This document shows positions 39,485 to 49,213 of a DNA stretch of 64,000 nucleotides, one piece after another; positions within the stretch are counted from its first letter, which is position 1, and each line of letters begins with the position of its first letter. This DNA comes from Sphingomonas faeni (GTDB lineage: Bacteria > Pseudomonadota > Alphaproteobacteria > Sphingomonadales > Sphingomonadaceae): assembly GCF_023195535.1 (NCBI RefSeq), contig NZ_JALPNF010000001.1, forward strand, positions 310,001-374,000, in the 5' to 3' direction. A program made the translations under genes and the position numbers. The notes below the pieces were generated by a model. That model was not told where the DNA came from. It searched no databases and was given only the letters and a program-made list of their open reading frames with translations.

Positions 39485-41797
39485 TTAGCGGCCGAGGTTG
39501 GTGAAGGCCAGCGTCAACAGGAAGCTGTTCCCCTTACGCGCGTCGCCGGTGTCGTTGTAGGTCCGCCGCCAGGTCCCGCCGAGGCGCAGGCAGTCGTCCT
39601 CGTACTGGATGCCGATACGGTGGCGAATCGGCGTGAAGCCGTCGCTGCGCGACAGTGGGTCTTCCGACGCGTTGGTGAGATCGAGGACGCCCGAGCCGAA
39701 CGCCGACCAGAACCGTGCGAACTGGACGCGGCCCGCGACGCGGGCCTCCTCGCGGTCGCGGAGATCCTCGATCGAGGCGTCGATGTTGCGGTTGAGCTTC
39801 AGATATCCGACCAGCACATAGGTCGCCCGCGAGCCGATCGTCGCGTCGATCTCGTTGCGGCGGATCGCAAAGCCGTCCTTGTCGAGTCGATAGCGGTGGA
39901 CGATCGAGACGAAGTCGCGGAACCGAAGCTCGCTGCGCCCGACGATGTCGGAGAACCGATCGCTGAGGCCGGTACCATCCGGCAGGATGGTCGGACGCAG
40001 ATCCAGCCGATAGCTCTGACCGACATTGGTGGTGAAGCTGATGCCCGGCAGGTCGAGCGCCCATTCGCCGCCATAGGTCATGCGCGACGAATCCTCGAAC
40101 CGGTCATAGCCGGCGAACCGGTTCAGCGAGAACAGGTTGGTGTCGTCGAGATCGACCGCGCGGGAATCCTCGTTCGGCAAGGTGATGTTCGCGACCTTCG
40201 GCGCCGCAACGAACTGGACCCGCGGGGTGAAACGCTGCGTGCCGCCGAGGAACGTGCCTATGAAAGGCCATTTCACGTCGACCGCAACCGCACCGATCGC
40301 ACGCTGGTGAAAGCCCTCCAGCCCACGATAGCTGATGTTGGTCGTCGCGTCGGTATTGTTGGTATTATACAGGTCGCCGCGTGCGAACGCCGTGAACGTG
40401 ACCTCCTGGCCCCAGTTGGTGAAGCGGCGCAGGTCCCATTGCAGGCTGGCGAACGCGCGCTGCGTGTCCTGGCCATCGGTGCGGGTCAGCGCGAGCGTGT
40501 TCAGCTGGAGCTGGAAGCGGCCGCCGACCAGTCCGTCGTCGAACCGCTTGCGATAGTCGATCTCGGGCAGCGCGATCGGCTGATCCCCCTGCCTGTCGGC
40601 GACCCTCAACGTCTGCGCATACCAGCCACTCAGCGAGAAATAGCTGCTGTCGTCGATCCGCTCCAGGCTCGCCGTGGTGCGCAGGCGATCATCGCGCGAG
40701 ATGTCGTAGCGGCGCAGGAACGTCCGGTCGGTCGTCAGGCGCAGCGATCCGCTCGCGGTCCAGTTCGGCGACAGCTGATAGCGCCCCACGCCGTCTATAT
40801 AGCCGCGGAACGCCATGCTCGTGTCGGTCGGGTTGGCTGTCGTCAGGTCGTCGCTGCGCCGGCTTTCAGTCGCATAGGCGCGCACTTTGAATGCGCCCTT
40901 CGAATTGAGCGCGGAATAATCGACCTGCGCCATTGGCAGCACGCTGCTGTAGATGTGCGGGGTGATGACCAGCCCCTGGTTGGGGGCAAGCTTCCAGTAA
41001 TAGGGAACGCTGACTTCGACGCCGTTGACGCGGCTGTATCCGCCGTTCGGCGAGAGCAACCCACTGTCGCTCCCGCCACCGACCGGATTGGAGAATTCGG
41101 GTAGCGGCAGGCTCGGCAGGCCGAACAGGTGCAGGCGCGCGCCCTTGTAGAAGATGCGCTTCCGCTCCGGACGATAGGTGACGCGGACCGCGGTGATCTT
41201 CCACGTCGGTTCCTTCGGGCAACCGGCGGAATTGGTGACGCCGCACGGCGTGTAGGCCGCCGTCTTCAAATTGACCGTGCCGTCGGCGTCGCGCGTGCCC
41301 TGCTCGGCGGCGAGGCGGCCGCCCTGTTCGAGCACGACCAGCATGTTGTCGACCACGCCGTCCTTCAGCGAATCGGTCAGGTTGATCTCGTCGCCGTACG
41401 CGATGTCGCCTTCGGGATTGGTGACCGCGATGTTGCCGGTCGCGACGACCTTGCCGGTCTTGCGGTCCCACACGACCTTGTCGGCGCGCAGGCGGCTGCC
41501 CTGGCGGAACATCCGGACTTCACCGGTCGCGGTGACGATATCGGTGTTGGTGTTGTATTCCAGCGCCGTGGAGCTGAACTGCACCTGGTCTTCGGCCGGC
41601 GTCGCCGTTGACGCATTGGCGACCGGCGGGTCCTGCACCGGTGGCGCGACCGGACGGTTCTGGAAATCCTGGGCTTGCACGGGCGAGCTTGCCAGTCCGC
41701 ACGCCAGCGCGAGCGAAACGGCACAACCCGTCAAAAGGTCGATACGCAACACGATCCGAACCAACCCCTTTGGCACTGGGCAGCCGTTTGCCGCCAT
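39485..41797 (-). CDS. lptD: LPS-assembly outer membrane protein LptD
   Basis: A 770-residue protein with a signal peptide (about 16-42), an OstA/LptA-like periplasmic domain (about 70-200), and a beta-barrel. It places lipopolysaccharide, or the glycosphingolipid equivalent if this is a sphingomonad lacking LPS, into the outer leaflet; the lipid cargo is uncertain here. Cysteines occur in TPCGVTNSAGC and near the C-terminus in DDCLRLGG, in line with disulfide-dependent maturation. The protein ends LLTLAFTNLGR, without the usual terminal phenylalanine. It is divergent from pepA. Confidence 0.94.
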   Translation of the reverse strand: MAANGCPVPKGLVRIVLRIDLLTGCAVSLALACGLASSPVQAQDFQNRPVAPPVQDPPVANASTATPAEDQVQFSSTALEYNTNTDIVTATGEVRMFRQGSRLRADKVVWDRKTGKVVATGNIAVTNPEGDIAYGDEINLTDSLKDGVVDNMLVVLEQGGRLAAEQGTRDADGTVNLKTAAYTPCGVTNSAGCPKEPTWKITAVRVTYRPERKRIFYKGARLHLFGLPSLPLPEFSNPVGGGSDSGLLSPNGGYSRVNGVEVSVPYYWKLAPNQGLVITPHIYSSVLPMAQVDYSALNSKGAFKVRAYATESRRSDDLTTANPTDTSMAFRGYIDGVGRYQLSPNWTASGSLRLTTDRTFLRRYDISRDDRLRTTASLERIDDSSYFSLSGWYAQTLRVADRQGDQPIALPEIDYRKRFDDGLVGGRFQLQLNTLALTRTDGQDTQRAFASLQWDLRRFTNWGQEVTFTAFARGDLYNTNNTDATTNISYRGLEGFHQRAIGAVAVDVKWPFIGTFLGGTQRFTPRVQFVAAPKVANITLPNEDSRAVDLDDTNLFSLNRFAGYDRFEDSSRMTYGGEWALDLPGISFTTNVGQSYRLDLRPTILPDGTGLSDRFSDIVGRSELRFRDFVSIVHRYRLDKDGFAIRRNEIDATIGSRATYVLVGYLKLNRNIDASIEDLRDREEARVAGRVQFARFWSAFGSGVLDLTNASEDPLSRSDGFTPIRHRIGIQYEDDCLRLGGTWRRTYNDTGDARKGNSFLLTLAFTNLGR

Positions 41798-41968
41798 ATC
41801 GCCCGCCTATCGCACCACCGGCCCTTCGCTGCAATCGCATCCCGCACCCGCTTGCAGGCACGTCGCTGCAATCATCGCGCGTCGACGGGCTCCACCTTGC
41901 TTTGCCGGACCCGCGGCATCAACTTATGGGGCACGTACATCCGTTCAAAAGCTTCCCGAGGTTTCTTC

Positions 41969-43444
41969 ATGCAGATCGTCTTCGCCCCGACCGTACCCGC
42001 CAACGCCCAGATCCTGGCCGTCCCCGTCGCAAAGGACGGCGTGGCGCAGACCAAGTGGAGCGCGATCGGCGGCGATGTCGAGGCGGTGGCGACCGGCGCA
42101 GCGGCGGCCGCGCGGTTCGCGGGCGAGGCAGGCTCGGTCGTCGAGCTGTTCGTGCCCGTCGACGGTGCAGTCCGCCAGGTCCTGCTCATCGGCGTCGGCA
42201 CGGGCGAGAACGCCGATTGGGAGAAGGCCGGCGGCGCGATCACCGCACGCCTGCTGACCTCGGGCGCGACGTCGGTCGCCGCCGATCTCTCCGCCGGTGC
42301 CACGCCGACCCCGAAGGCCGCCGCGCACTTCGCCGCCGCCGCCGCCCAGCGCGCATGGCGCTACGACACGTACCGTACCAAGCTGGCCGAGAAGTCGAAG
42401 CCGACGCTGACCGAGATCACCATCGCCGGCGCGCCCGAAGGCACCGACGCTGCCTGGGCCGAGCAGTCCGCGGTCACCGGCGGTCTCGACCTGACGCGCT
42501 GGCTGGTCACGTCGCCGCCGAACGTCGTCTATCCCGAGAGCTTCGTCGAGAAGGTGACCAAGGAGGTCGAGGGCCTCGGCCTGGAGATCACCGTGCTCGA
42601 CGAGGCACAGATGACCGAACTCGGCATGGGCTCGCTGCTCGGCGTCAGCCAGGGCTCGCGGCGTGAAGCGCGCATCCTTGCGCTCAAGTGGAACGGGGCA
42701 GGGGCCGATGCGCCCACGCTAGCGTTCGTCGGCAAGGGCGTGACGTTCGATTCGGGCGGCATCTCGATCAAGCCCGGCGCGGGCATGGAAGACATGAAGT
42801 GGGACATGGGCGGCGCAGGCGCGGTCGCCGGCGCGATGAAGGCCCTGGCGAGCCGCAAGGCGAAGGCGAACGTCGTCGGCGTGATGGGCCTGGTCGAGAA
42901 CATGCCCGACGGCGCGGCACTGCGCCCGAGCGACGTCATCACCTCGATGTCCGGCCAGACGATCGAAGTGCTCAACACCGACGCCGAGGGACGCCTCGTG
43001 CTCTGCGATTGCGTCACGTGGGTGCAGCAGGCGCACAAGCCGACCACGATCGTCGATCTCGCCACGCTGACGGGGGCGATGATCGTCGCGCTCGGCACCG
43101 AGAATGGCGGCATCTTCGCCAATGACGACGCGCTCGCCGACCAGCTGATCGCGGCGGGCAAGACCACCGGCGACACGCTCTGGCGTTTCCCGCTGTCGCC
43201 CGCCTACGACAAGCTGATCGATTCGCCGATCGCCGACATGAAGAACGTCGGTCCCCGCGGCGCCGGCTCGATCACCGCGGCGCAGTTCATCAAGCGCTTC
43301 GTCGACGAGGGCGTGAAGTGGGCGCATCTCGACATCGCCGGCATGGTCTGGTCCGACAAGCCGGGGACGAACCACGACAAGGGTGCGACGGGCTATGGCG
43401 TCCGCCTGCTCGACCAGTTCGTCGCCGACAATTTCGAGGGGTAA
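41969..43444 (+). CDS. pepA: Leucyl aminopeptidase
   Basis: The 491-residue M17 metallopeptidase releases N-terminal residues from peptides. NTDAEGRLVLCD is the family signature with metal and catalytic residues, preceded by VTFDSGGISIKPG and DMKWDMGGAG. ATG 41969 has GAGG seven bases before it; the open frame extends upstream but without family character. lptD is divergent. A short repeat and a GTCATCC element separate it from holC. Confidence 0.96.
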   Translation: MQIVFAPTVPANAQILAVPVAKDGVAQTKWSAIGGDVEAVATGAAAAARFAGEAGSVVELFVPVDGAVRQVLLIGVGTGENADWEKAGGAITARLLTSGATSVAADLSAGATPTPKAAAHFAAAAAQRAWRYDTYRTKLAEKSKPTLTEITIAGAPEGTDAAWAEQSAVTGGLDLTRWLVTSPPNVVYPESFVEKVTKEVEGLGLEITVLDEAQMTELGMGSLLGVSQGSRREARILALKWNGAGADAPTLAFVGKGVTFDSGGISIKPGAGMEDMKWDMGGAGAVAGAMKALASRKAKANVVGVMGLVENMPDGAALRPSDVITSMSGQTIEVLNTDAEGRLVLCDCVTWVQQAHKPTTIVDLATLTGAMIVALGTENGGIFANDDALADQLIAAGKTTGDTLWRFPLSPAYDKLIDSPIADMKNVGPRGAGSITAAQFIKRFVDEGVKWAHLDIAGMVWSDKPGTNHDKGATGYGVRLLDQFVADNFEG

Positions 43445-43452
43445 ACGCAGAA

Positions 43453-43495
43453 AATCCCTCTCCCGATTGCCGGAGGGGTTAGGGGAGAGGTAAAG
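43453..43495. repeat. CCTCTCCC/GGGGAGAGG hairpin after pepA
   Basis: CCCTCTCCCGATTGCCGGAG followed by GGGTTAGGGGAGAGG forms a stem of about 8 bp ten bases after the pepA stop. It resembles other GGGAGGGG intergenic elements in the window and could act as a terminator. Confidence 0.6.
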
Positions 43496-43509
43496 TCTGC
43501 CCCCCCTCC

Positions 43510-43591
43510 CGTCATCCTGACGAAAGTCAGGACCCAGGATACCAGGCGATGCCCTGCGTGGCTCTGGGTCCTGACTTTCGTCAGGATGACG
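43510..43591. repeat. GTCATCC palindromic repeat, copy 4
   Basis: Perfect arms of at least 28 bp open CGTCATCCTGACG and close GATGACG. The centre ACCAGGCGATGC...CGTGG resembles that of copy 3. It lies between pepA and holC, 28 bp before the holC start. Confidence 0.92.
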
Positions 43592-43619
43592 AGGGGGTTG
43601 TGGTAGAACGAGGGAAACA

Positions 43620-44066
43620 ATGCAGGTCGATTTCTACCACCTCACCAGCCCGCTCGACCGCGTTCTCCCGCGCATCGCCGAGCGCGTGATCGCGACCGGC
43701 GGTCGCCTGCTCATTGTCGCCGAACCCCAGGAGCAACGCGTCGCCCTCGACCGCCTGCTCTGGTCCTACGCCCCCGAGAGCTTCCTCCCCCACGCGCAGG
43801 CCGGCAGCACCGACGACACAGCACAACCCATTCTGATTGCGGACGACATATCCGAAGCCGCCCCAGCCAATGCGGCGCGCAACGTCGCGATCGTCGATGG
43901 TCGCTGGCGTGACCTGACCCTGACCTTCGACCGTGCCTTCCACATCTTCGACGACGAGGCGATCCGCGAAGCCCGCCTAGCCTGGAAGGCACTCGCCGAC
44001 CGCGACGGCGTCGAACGCCGCTACTGGAAACAGAACGACGCCGGACGCTGGGAACAGGCCGCCTAG
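43620..44066 (+). CDS. holC: DNA polymerase III subunit chi
   Basis: A 148-residue protein of the HolC family, which links the clamp loader to [23 protein letters not shown] is the typical N-terminus, and the later [11 protein letters not shown] ends the protein. pepA-holC is a common order in proteobacteria. Similarity is modest because HolC diverges quickly, but length and context support the call. Confidence 0.88.
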   Translation: MQVDFYHLTSPLDRVLPRIAERVIATGGRLLIVAEPQEQRVALDRLLWSYAPESFLPHAQAGSTDDTAQPILIADDISEAAPANAARNVAIVDGRWRDLTLTFDRAFHIFDDEAIREARLAWKALADRDGVERRYWKQNDAGRWEQAA

Positions 44067-44139
44067 TTGCATTCGGACCGCCCCGGCTCTAGGGCGGCGC
44101 CACTTTTCCAAAGCTTTATCACAGGAGCCCGTGACCATC

Positions 44140-44562
44140 ATGGCCGCGAACCGTACCTTTTCGATCATCAAGCCCGATGCCACCCGCCGCAACCTGACCG
44201 GTGCGGTCACCAAGATGCTCGAGGAAGCCGGCCTGCGCGTCGTCGCTTCGAAGCGCATCCAGATGACCCGCGAGCAGGCCGAGGGCTTTTACGCGGTCCA
44301 CAAGGAGCGTCCGTTCTTCGGCGAGCTCGTCTCGTTCATGATCTCGGGCCCGGTCGTCGTCCAGGTTCTCGAAGGCGAGAACGCGATGCAGCGCAACCGC
44401 GACATCATGGGCGCCACCAACCCCGCCAACGCAGAGCCCGGCACGATCCGCAAGGAACTCGCCGAGTCGATCGAAGCCAACTCGGTGCACGGGTCGGATT
44501 CGGACGAGAACGCCGAGATCGAGATCGCGTACTTCTTCAAGCCCGAAGAAATCGTCGGCTGA
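44140..44562 (+). CDS. ndk: Nucleoside diphosphate kinase
   Basis: A 140-residue enzyme that balances NTP pools. The phospho-histidine is H117 in [14 protein letters not shown], and [11 protein letters not shown] is the N-terminal block. ATG 44140 matches homologues although AGGAG (44123-44127) is 12 bp away; a GTG at 44131 would be too close to it. The stop overlaps the next start as TGATG. Confidence 0.96.
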   Translation: MAANRTFSIIKPDATRRNLTGAVTKMLEEAGLRVVASKRIQMTREQAEGFYAVHKERPFFGELVSFMISGPVVVQVLEGENAMQRNRDIMGATNPANAEPGTIRKELAESIEANSVHGSDSDENAEIEIAYFFKPEEIVG

Positions 44563-45080
44563 TGACCTGGCGGTTGCGACGGGCAGGGCCGGGCGACGCG
44601 CCCGCGCTGTCGCTCGTCGCATCCGCCACGTTCCTCGATACTTATGCGACCGTGCTGACCGGGGCGGACATCGTCGCCCACTGCACGACGAAGAATAACA
44701 TCGCCACGTTCGAGACGTGGCTGGCCGATCCCTCGACGATCGTGACGCTCGCCGAGCACGAACCCGGCCACGCGCCGATCGGCTATACGGTTTTGACCGC
44801 GCCGGATTTCCCGATCGAACCAGGCCCCGCGGACATAGAACTCCGCCGCATCTACCTGATGAAGCACGCGCAAGGCACAGGCCTGGGCGCTGCGCTAATG
44901 ATGCGCGCCTTGGAAGACGCCTCCGTGGCAGGCCGAACCCGCGTCCTACTAGGCGTATGGGACCAGAACACCCGCGCCCGAGCCTTCTACGAACGTCACG
45001 GCTTCAAGGTAATCGGCGCCCGCCAGTTCACAGTCGGCACCACCCTCCACGAAGACCCGGTCTACGCCAGGGCGGTCTGA
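44562..45080 (+). CDS. GNAT-family N-acetyltransferase
   Basis: A 172-residue acetyltransferase with a GNAT fold. LRRIYLMKHAQGTGLGAALM is the motif A acetyl-CoA loop (HAQGTGLG in place of the usual QxxGxG/A), and NTRARAFYERHGFKVIG is motif B. The substrate is unknown; small molecules or protein N-termini are possible. It is translationally coupled to ndk. Confidence 0.88.
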   Translation: MTWRLRRAGPGDAPALSLVASATFLDTYATVLTGADIVAHCTTKNNIATFETWLADPSTIVTLAEHEPGHAPIGYTVLTAPDFPIEPGPADIELRRIYLMKHAQGTGLGAALMMRALEDASVAGRTRVLLGVWDQNTRARAFYERHGFKVIGARQFTVGTTLHEDPVYARAV

Positions 45081-45119
45081 GGTTCCCCGGCGGAAGCGCG
45101 CCGCACTGCACAGCAGCGC

Positions 45120-45227
45120 CACCACCCCGGCGAAGGCCGGGGCCCAATTGGAAAGGTCGCAGTAACGGACCGCTGCCCTCCGTTAGCAACGTTCCCCAAT
45201 TCGACCCCGGCCTCCGCCGGGGTGGTG
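45120..45227. repeat. ACCACCCCGGCGAAGGCCGGGG palindrome
   Basis: The arms open ACCACCCCGGCGAAGGCCGG and close CCCCGGCCTCCGCCGGGGTG. An inner inverted repeat GTAACGGA/TCCGTTAGC is nested in the centre. Each arm has its own small hairpin with a GAAG loop. It separates two convergent genes. Confidence 0.82.
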
Positions 45228-45245
45228 CCGTTTAGAGGTAGGCAA

Positions 45246-45854
45246 TCACGTCGCGGGCTTCTCTTTCGCCCAGATCGCATCAAGCTTCGCCTGATCACCG
45301 CCGCGCTGGCGAACGCGCAAGCCCTCGAGCTTCAGTGACCGACCCATCAAGGGCAAGCCGGCTTCGGTCTTCCAGATCACTTCATAGATGCCGCTCGCCG
45401 ACCGGGTCGTGTCGCCATCAAAATATTGGACGCTAACCAGAACCGGCAATCGGCCTGCTCGGTTGTCCGCGCCGCCATCGGTCAACTTCAGAAGCGGTTT
45501 AGAGAACCAGGATTTGTCGATGACCGGTTCCGCTGGTGGCCGCTGCGGCGATACGCCCAGCGCACGGGGGAAGGTGATCGTCACGTCCTGAAGGTCGTGC
45601 CGCGCATCCTTCAGCAACAGCGTATCGCCGCCATCCTGCACGATCGCCGACAGATCGATCTTCGTCCGCTCGCGCGCCGCACTCGACTGCGCGGCGAGCT
45701 TGTCCGCCTCGTTCGCCCGGTGATCCGACCAGTTCGTCCACAACGTCAGCGCGGCGATCAGCACGCCTGCAACCGCCACGACTTCCGCCAGCGTCACCCA
45801 GCGCCGCCGCGTCGCCGCAGCCTCGCGCCGTTCGGTCGGAGTCTCGCCGCTCAT
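45246..45854 (-). CDS. Unknown single-pass membrane protein
   Basis: A 202-residue protein with one transmembrane helix (WVTLAEVVAVAGVLIAALTL, about 20-40) after a charged, arginine-rich start, followed by a domain of about 150 residues. No family is recognised. The soluble part contains SVQYFDGDTTRSASGIYEVI and looks beta-rich. The start overlaps the YjbR-like gene by ATGA, so it is co-translated with purN and purM, though no purine link is evident. Confidence 0.7.
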   Translation of the reverse strand: MSGETPTERREAAATRRRWVTLAEVVAVAGVLIAALTLWTNWSDHRANEADKLAAQSSAARERTKIDLSAIVQDGGDTLLLKDARHDLQDVTITFPRALGVSPQRPPAEPVIDKSWFSKPLLKLTDGGADNRAGRLPVLVSVQYFDGDTTRSASGIYEVIWKTEAGLPLMGRSLKLEGLRVRQRGGDQAKLDAIWAKEKPAT

Positions 45855-46216
45855 CGACCGCCAGCTTCCAGCAGGCGGGCAGGGGCCGCCAGTTCCCAAC
45901 TCCGCGCGATCCGGTCCTCGACCAGCGCCCAGTCCGGATCGCCCGCAAGGTTCACGCCGACCCACCCGGTCGCACCAAGATACGCCGGCCGCGAATACAC
46001 ATTCGGGTTCGCCTCGATCAGCATCGCCTGCTCGTCGGCCCCACCCGTTTTCACGCACACCACGGTCAGCCCATCGCCATGATGATCCGCCCGAAACTGC
46101 GCGAACTGCTTGCCCGCCACGAAGAACGTCGGCTGGCCATGCGAAACCGTTTCCTCGGTCTCGGGCAACGCCAGCGCCGCCGCACGAACGCGGTCGAGAG
46201 GGGACAGATCGGTCAT
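45851..46216 (-). CDS. MmcQ/YjbR family protein
   Basis: The 121-residue protein fits the MmcQ/YjbR family: VRAAALALPETEETVSHGQP, TFFVAGKQFAQF and GWVGVNLAGDPDW. The fold is CyaY-like and the biological role is not established. ATG 46216 gives the standard N-terminus. ATGA overlaps join it to purN upstream and to the membrane-protein gene downstream. Confidence 0.82.
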   Translation of the reverse strand: MTDLSPLDRVRAAALALPETEETVSHGQPTFFVAGKQFAQFRADHHGDGLTVVCVKTGGADEQAMLIEANPNVYSRPAYLGATGWVGVNLAGDPDWALVEDRIARSWELAAPARLLEAGGR

Positions 46217-46785
46217 CGCGTCACGAACTCCGCCAAGGTCTTCGGGTACAAAGCATGTTCCGCCGCCAAGACGCGCTCCGCAAGCGCATCCGCATCGTCG
46301 CCGGCAAGGATCGGCACCTCGGCCTGTCCCAGCACCACGCCGCCATCGAGTTCCTCGGTCACGACATGCACCGAACACCCGCCGACCGCATCGCCCGCCG
46401 TAATGGCGCGTGCATGCGTGTCGAGCCCCTTGTACTTGGGCAGCAGCGATGGATGGATGTTGACGATCCGGTCACGCCACGCCGCGACGAAACCGTCCGA
46501 CAGCAACCGCATATACCCGGCCAGCGCAACGACCTCGACGCCAGCCTCACGCAACGCCGCATCGATCGCCGCCTCGTAAGCAGGCTTCCCTAAACCCTTG
46601 GGTGAAAGCGCAAACGTCGCCAGACCCTGCGACCGCGCCCATTCGAGCCCAGCCGCATCCGGCTTGTCCGAAGCCACGAGCGCGATCTCATACGGACACT
46701 CGGCCGCGCGCGACGCCCCGACCAGCGCCATCATGTTCGATCCGCGCCCGGAGATCAGCACGCCGACCCGCGTCTTCTCAGCCAT
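46213..46785 (-). CDS. purN: Phosphoribosylglycinamide formyltransferase
   Basis: A 190-residue folate-dependent enzyme of purine synthesis. [14 protein letters not shown] binds the phosphate, and [19 protein letters not shown] carries the catalytic histidine region. [16 protein letters not shown] completes the core. ATG 46785 lies inside the purM end, an 8-bp overlap. Confidence 0.96.
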   Translation of the reverse strand: MAEKTRVGVLISGRGSNMMALVGASRAAECPYEIALVASDKPDAAGLEWARSQGLATFALSPKGLGKPAYEAAIDAALREAGVEVVALAGYMRLLSDGFVAAWRDRIVNIHPSLLPKYKGLDTHARAITAGDAVGGCSVHVVTEELDGGVVLGQAEVPILAGDDADALAERVLAAEHALYPKTLAEFVTR

Positions 46786-47893
46786 GCGTCGCGGTCCAGT
46801 CCTCGCGCGCGCTCCAAGTGCCCGCCGACCCGCGAACCGTGCAGCCATGCGCCCCGGTCTCGATTCGCCCGATGGTGAACACCGTCTCGTCCGCCGCCTC
46901 CAGTGCCGAAGTCACCGCCTTGGCCTCGTCGGCGCTTACGATCACGACCATGCCGATGCCGCAGTTGAACGTCCGCGCCATCTCCTCCGGCTCGATCGCG
47001 CCCTGCGCCTGCAGGAACGCCATCAACCGCGACTGCTCCCACGCATCGGCATCGACCACCGCATGCATGCCCTCAGGCAGCACGCGCGGGATGTTCTCGA
47101 GCAGACCGCCACCGGTGATATGCGCCAGCCCCTTGATCCGCCGCTCGCGCAGCAACGGCAGCAGGCTCGCCACGTAAATGCGAGTCGGCGCCATCAGGTG
47201 ATCGATCAGCAACTTGTCCTGGTCGAACAGCGCAGGCCGATCAAGCTTCCACCCGCGATCCGTCGCCAGGCGACGAACCAGCGAGAACCCGTTCGAATGC
47301 ACGCCCGACGATGCAAGTCCGAGCATCACGTCGCCCGCCGCGATCTCGCGCCCGGTCAGCACGTTGGTCCGCTCGACCGCACCGACGCAGAAGCCCGCCA
47401 GATCGTAGTCGCCGTCCGCATACATGCCCGGCATCTCGGCGGTCTCGCCACCAATCAAGGCGCAACCCGCGGTCTTGCACCCTTCCGCGATCGACGCGAC
47501 GACACGCTCGGCGACGGCCGCATCGAGCTTCCCGCTCGCATAATAATCGAGGAAGAACAAAGGCTCGGCGCCCTGCACGATCAGATCGTTGACGCACATC
47601 GCGACCAGGTCGACGCCGACGCCTTCATGGCGATCCCATTCGATCGCCAGCTTCAGCTTGGTGCCGACACCATCGTTCGCCGCGACCAGCAGAGGGTCAA
47701 CGAACCCTGCCGCCTTCAGATCGAACATCCCGCCGAACCCGCCAAGATCCGCGTCTGCACCCGGCCGCCGCGTCGAGCGCGCGAGCGGGGCGATCGCGCG
47801 CACCAACGCGTTGCCTGCGGCGATCGAAACGCCCGCTTGAGCGTAGGTGTAGGAGCCCGTGGCGGGAGCGGCGGAGTCTGGCGTATCGGTCAT
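46778..47893 (-). CDS. purM: Phosphoribosylformylglycinamidine cyclo-ligase
   Basis: The 371-residue AIR synthetase closes the imidazole ring of AIR using [36 protein letters not shown] and [14 protein letters not shown] are family blocks. purM-purN adjacency is conserved in many proteobacteria. The start is 64 bp from the divergent DUF2066 gene. Confidence 0.96.
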   Translation of the reverse strand: MTDTPDSAAPATGSYTYAQAGVSIAAGNALVRAIAPLARSTRRPGADADLGGFGGMFDLKAAGFVDPLLVAANDGVGTKLKLAIEWDRHEGVGVDLVAMCVNDLIVQGAEPLFFLDYYASGKLDAAVAERVVASIAEGCKTAGCALIGGETAEMPGMYADGDYDLAGFCVGAVERTNVLTGREIAAGDVMLGLASSGVHSNGFSLVRRLATDRGWKLDRPALFDQDKLLIDHLMAPTRIYVASLLPLLRERRIKGLAHITGGGLLENIPRVLPEGMHAVVDADAWEQSRLMAFLQAQGAIEPEEMARTFNCGIGMVVIVSADEAKAVTSALEAADETVFTIGRIETGAHGCTVRGSAGTWSAREDWTATHG

Positions 47894-47957
47894 GATCGGT
47901 GCTGCTAGCCACATCGCGCTTGGATTTCCACGTCTGCTTCGCCAAAAGGCCCGCTTG

Positions 47958-49202
47958 ATGCGTATCCGTACCCTCCCCACCGCGCTTGCCGGCGCCGCTT
48001 TGCTGCTCAGCGGCGGAGCCGTGCTCGCGCAGATCGAGGGTGGCAGCCGAGGCGCAGCCCCGGTCGACAGCGGCAGCGCCTACGAGGTGAGCGGCGTCAC
48101 CGTCGATGTAGCCGGCAAGACCGCCGACGCCGCACGCTACAGCGGCTGGCGGCTCGCCCAGCGCAAAGCCTGGGTACAATTGTCGAACCGGCTTGGTGGT
48201 GGTGGTGGCCTCGTCTCCGACGGCACGCTCGATTCGCTGGTCTCGGGCATCGTCGTCGAGAACGAACAGATCGGCCCGCAGCGCTACATCGCCAAGCTCG
48301 GCGTGCTGTTCAACCGCACCCGCGCGGGCTCCGTCCTCGGCATATCCACCTACGCCGATCGCTCGCAGCCGATGCTAACAATTCCGGTCCAATATTCGGG
48401 CGGCGTCGGCCAATCCTTCGAGCAGAGCACGCAGTGGCAGCAGGCCTGGGCGCGCTATCGTACCGGCAACAGCAGCATCGATTATGTTCGCCCGTCCGGC
48501 TCCGGCCCCGACGCGCTCCTGCTCAACGTCGGCCAGACGCAGCGTCCCGGCCGCGGCTGGTGGCGGACGATTCTCGACCAATATGGCGCGAGCGACGTAC
48601 TGTCTCCGGTCGTGAAGCTCTATCGCCAATGGCCCGGCGGCCCGGTGATCGGCGTGTTCGAAGCGCGCCACGGCCCCGACAACGACCTGATCGGCCGCTT
48701 CACGCTCCGTGTCGGAACGTCCGACGGCCTGCCGCAACTGCTCGATACCGGCGTCAAGCGGATCGACGACCTGTATCAGCAGGCGCGTCGCAATGGTTCG
48801 CTCCGTGTCGACTACAGCCTGTCGCCGCCGCCAACGCCCGAAGCCGCGGTAACCGACGACCTCCCGAGCGACGAGACCGCCGATGCCAACATCGCGGTGC
48901 TGACCGGTGGCGAAGGCATCTCGATCACCGTTCAGTTCGACACGCCAGCAGCCACGGCCGTATCGTCGACCGAAGCCGCACTCCGCGCGATCCCCGGTGT
49001 CCGGTCGGCCGCGACCACCAGTCTCGCGCTCGGCGGCGTCTCGCTGATGCGGGTCGCCTATGACGGCGATCCGGCGGCGCTCAAGACCGCGCTCGAAGCG
49101 CGCGGCTACCAGGTATTCGGTTCCGGCCAGACGATCCGCATCCGCCGGGTTTCCCAACTTCTTCCGCCGGACCTTCCCGCGGATACCGTGACGACAGGGT
49201 GA
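47958..49202 (+). CDS. DUF2066 exported protein
   Basis: The 414-residue product has a signal peptide ([20 protein letters not shown]...) and a DUF2066-like domain with [20 protein letters not shown] and [16 protein letters not shown]. The C-terminal 75 residues ([20 protein letters not shown], later [13 protein letters not shown]) look like a ferredoxin-like fold reminiscent of heavy-metal-associated domains, but without CxxC. The position between purM and hdaA is conserved in proteobacteria. Function is unknown. The stop may overlap a GTG start of hdaA. Confidence 0.85.
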   Translation: MRIRTLPTALAGAALLLSGGAVLAQIEGGSRGAAPVDSGSAYEVSGVTVDVAGKTADAARYSGWRLAQRKAWVQLSNRLGGGGGLVSDGTLDSLVSGIVVENEQIGPQRYIAKLGVLFNRTRAGSVLGISTYADRSQPMLTIPVQYSGGVGQSFEQSTQWQQAWARYRTGNSSIDYVRPSGSGPDALLLNVGQTQRPGRGWWRTILDQYGASDVLSPVVKLYRQWPGGPVIGVFEARHGPDNDLIGRFTLRVGTSDGLPQLLDTGVKRIDDLYQQARRNGSLRVDYSLSPPPTPEAAVTDDLPSDETADANIAVLTGGEGISITVQFDTPAATAVSSTEAALRAIPGVRSAATTSLALGGVSLMRVAYDGDPAALKTALEARGYQVFGSGQTIRIRRVSQLLPPDLPADTVTTG

Positions 49203-49213
49203 GCGCGACCAAG

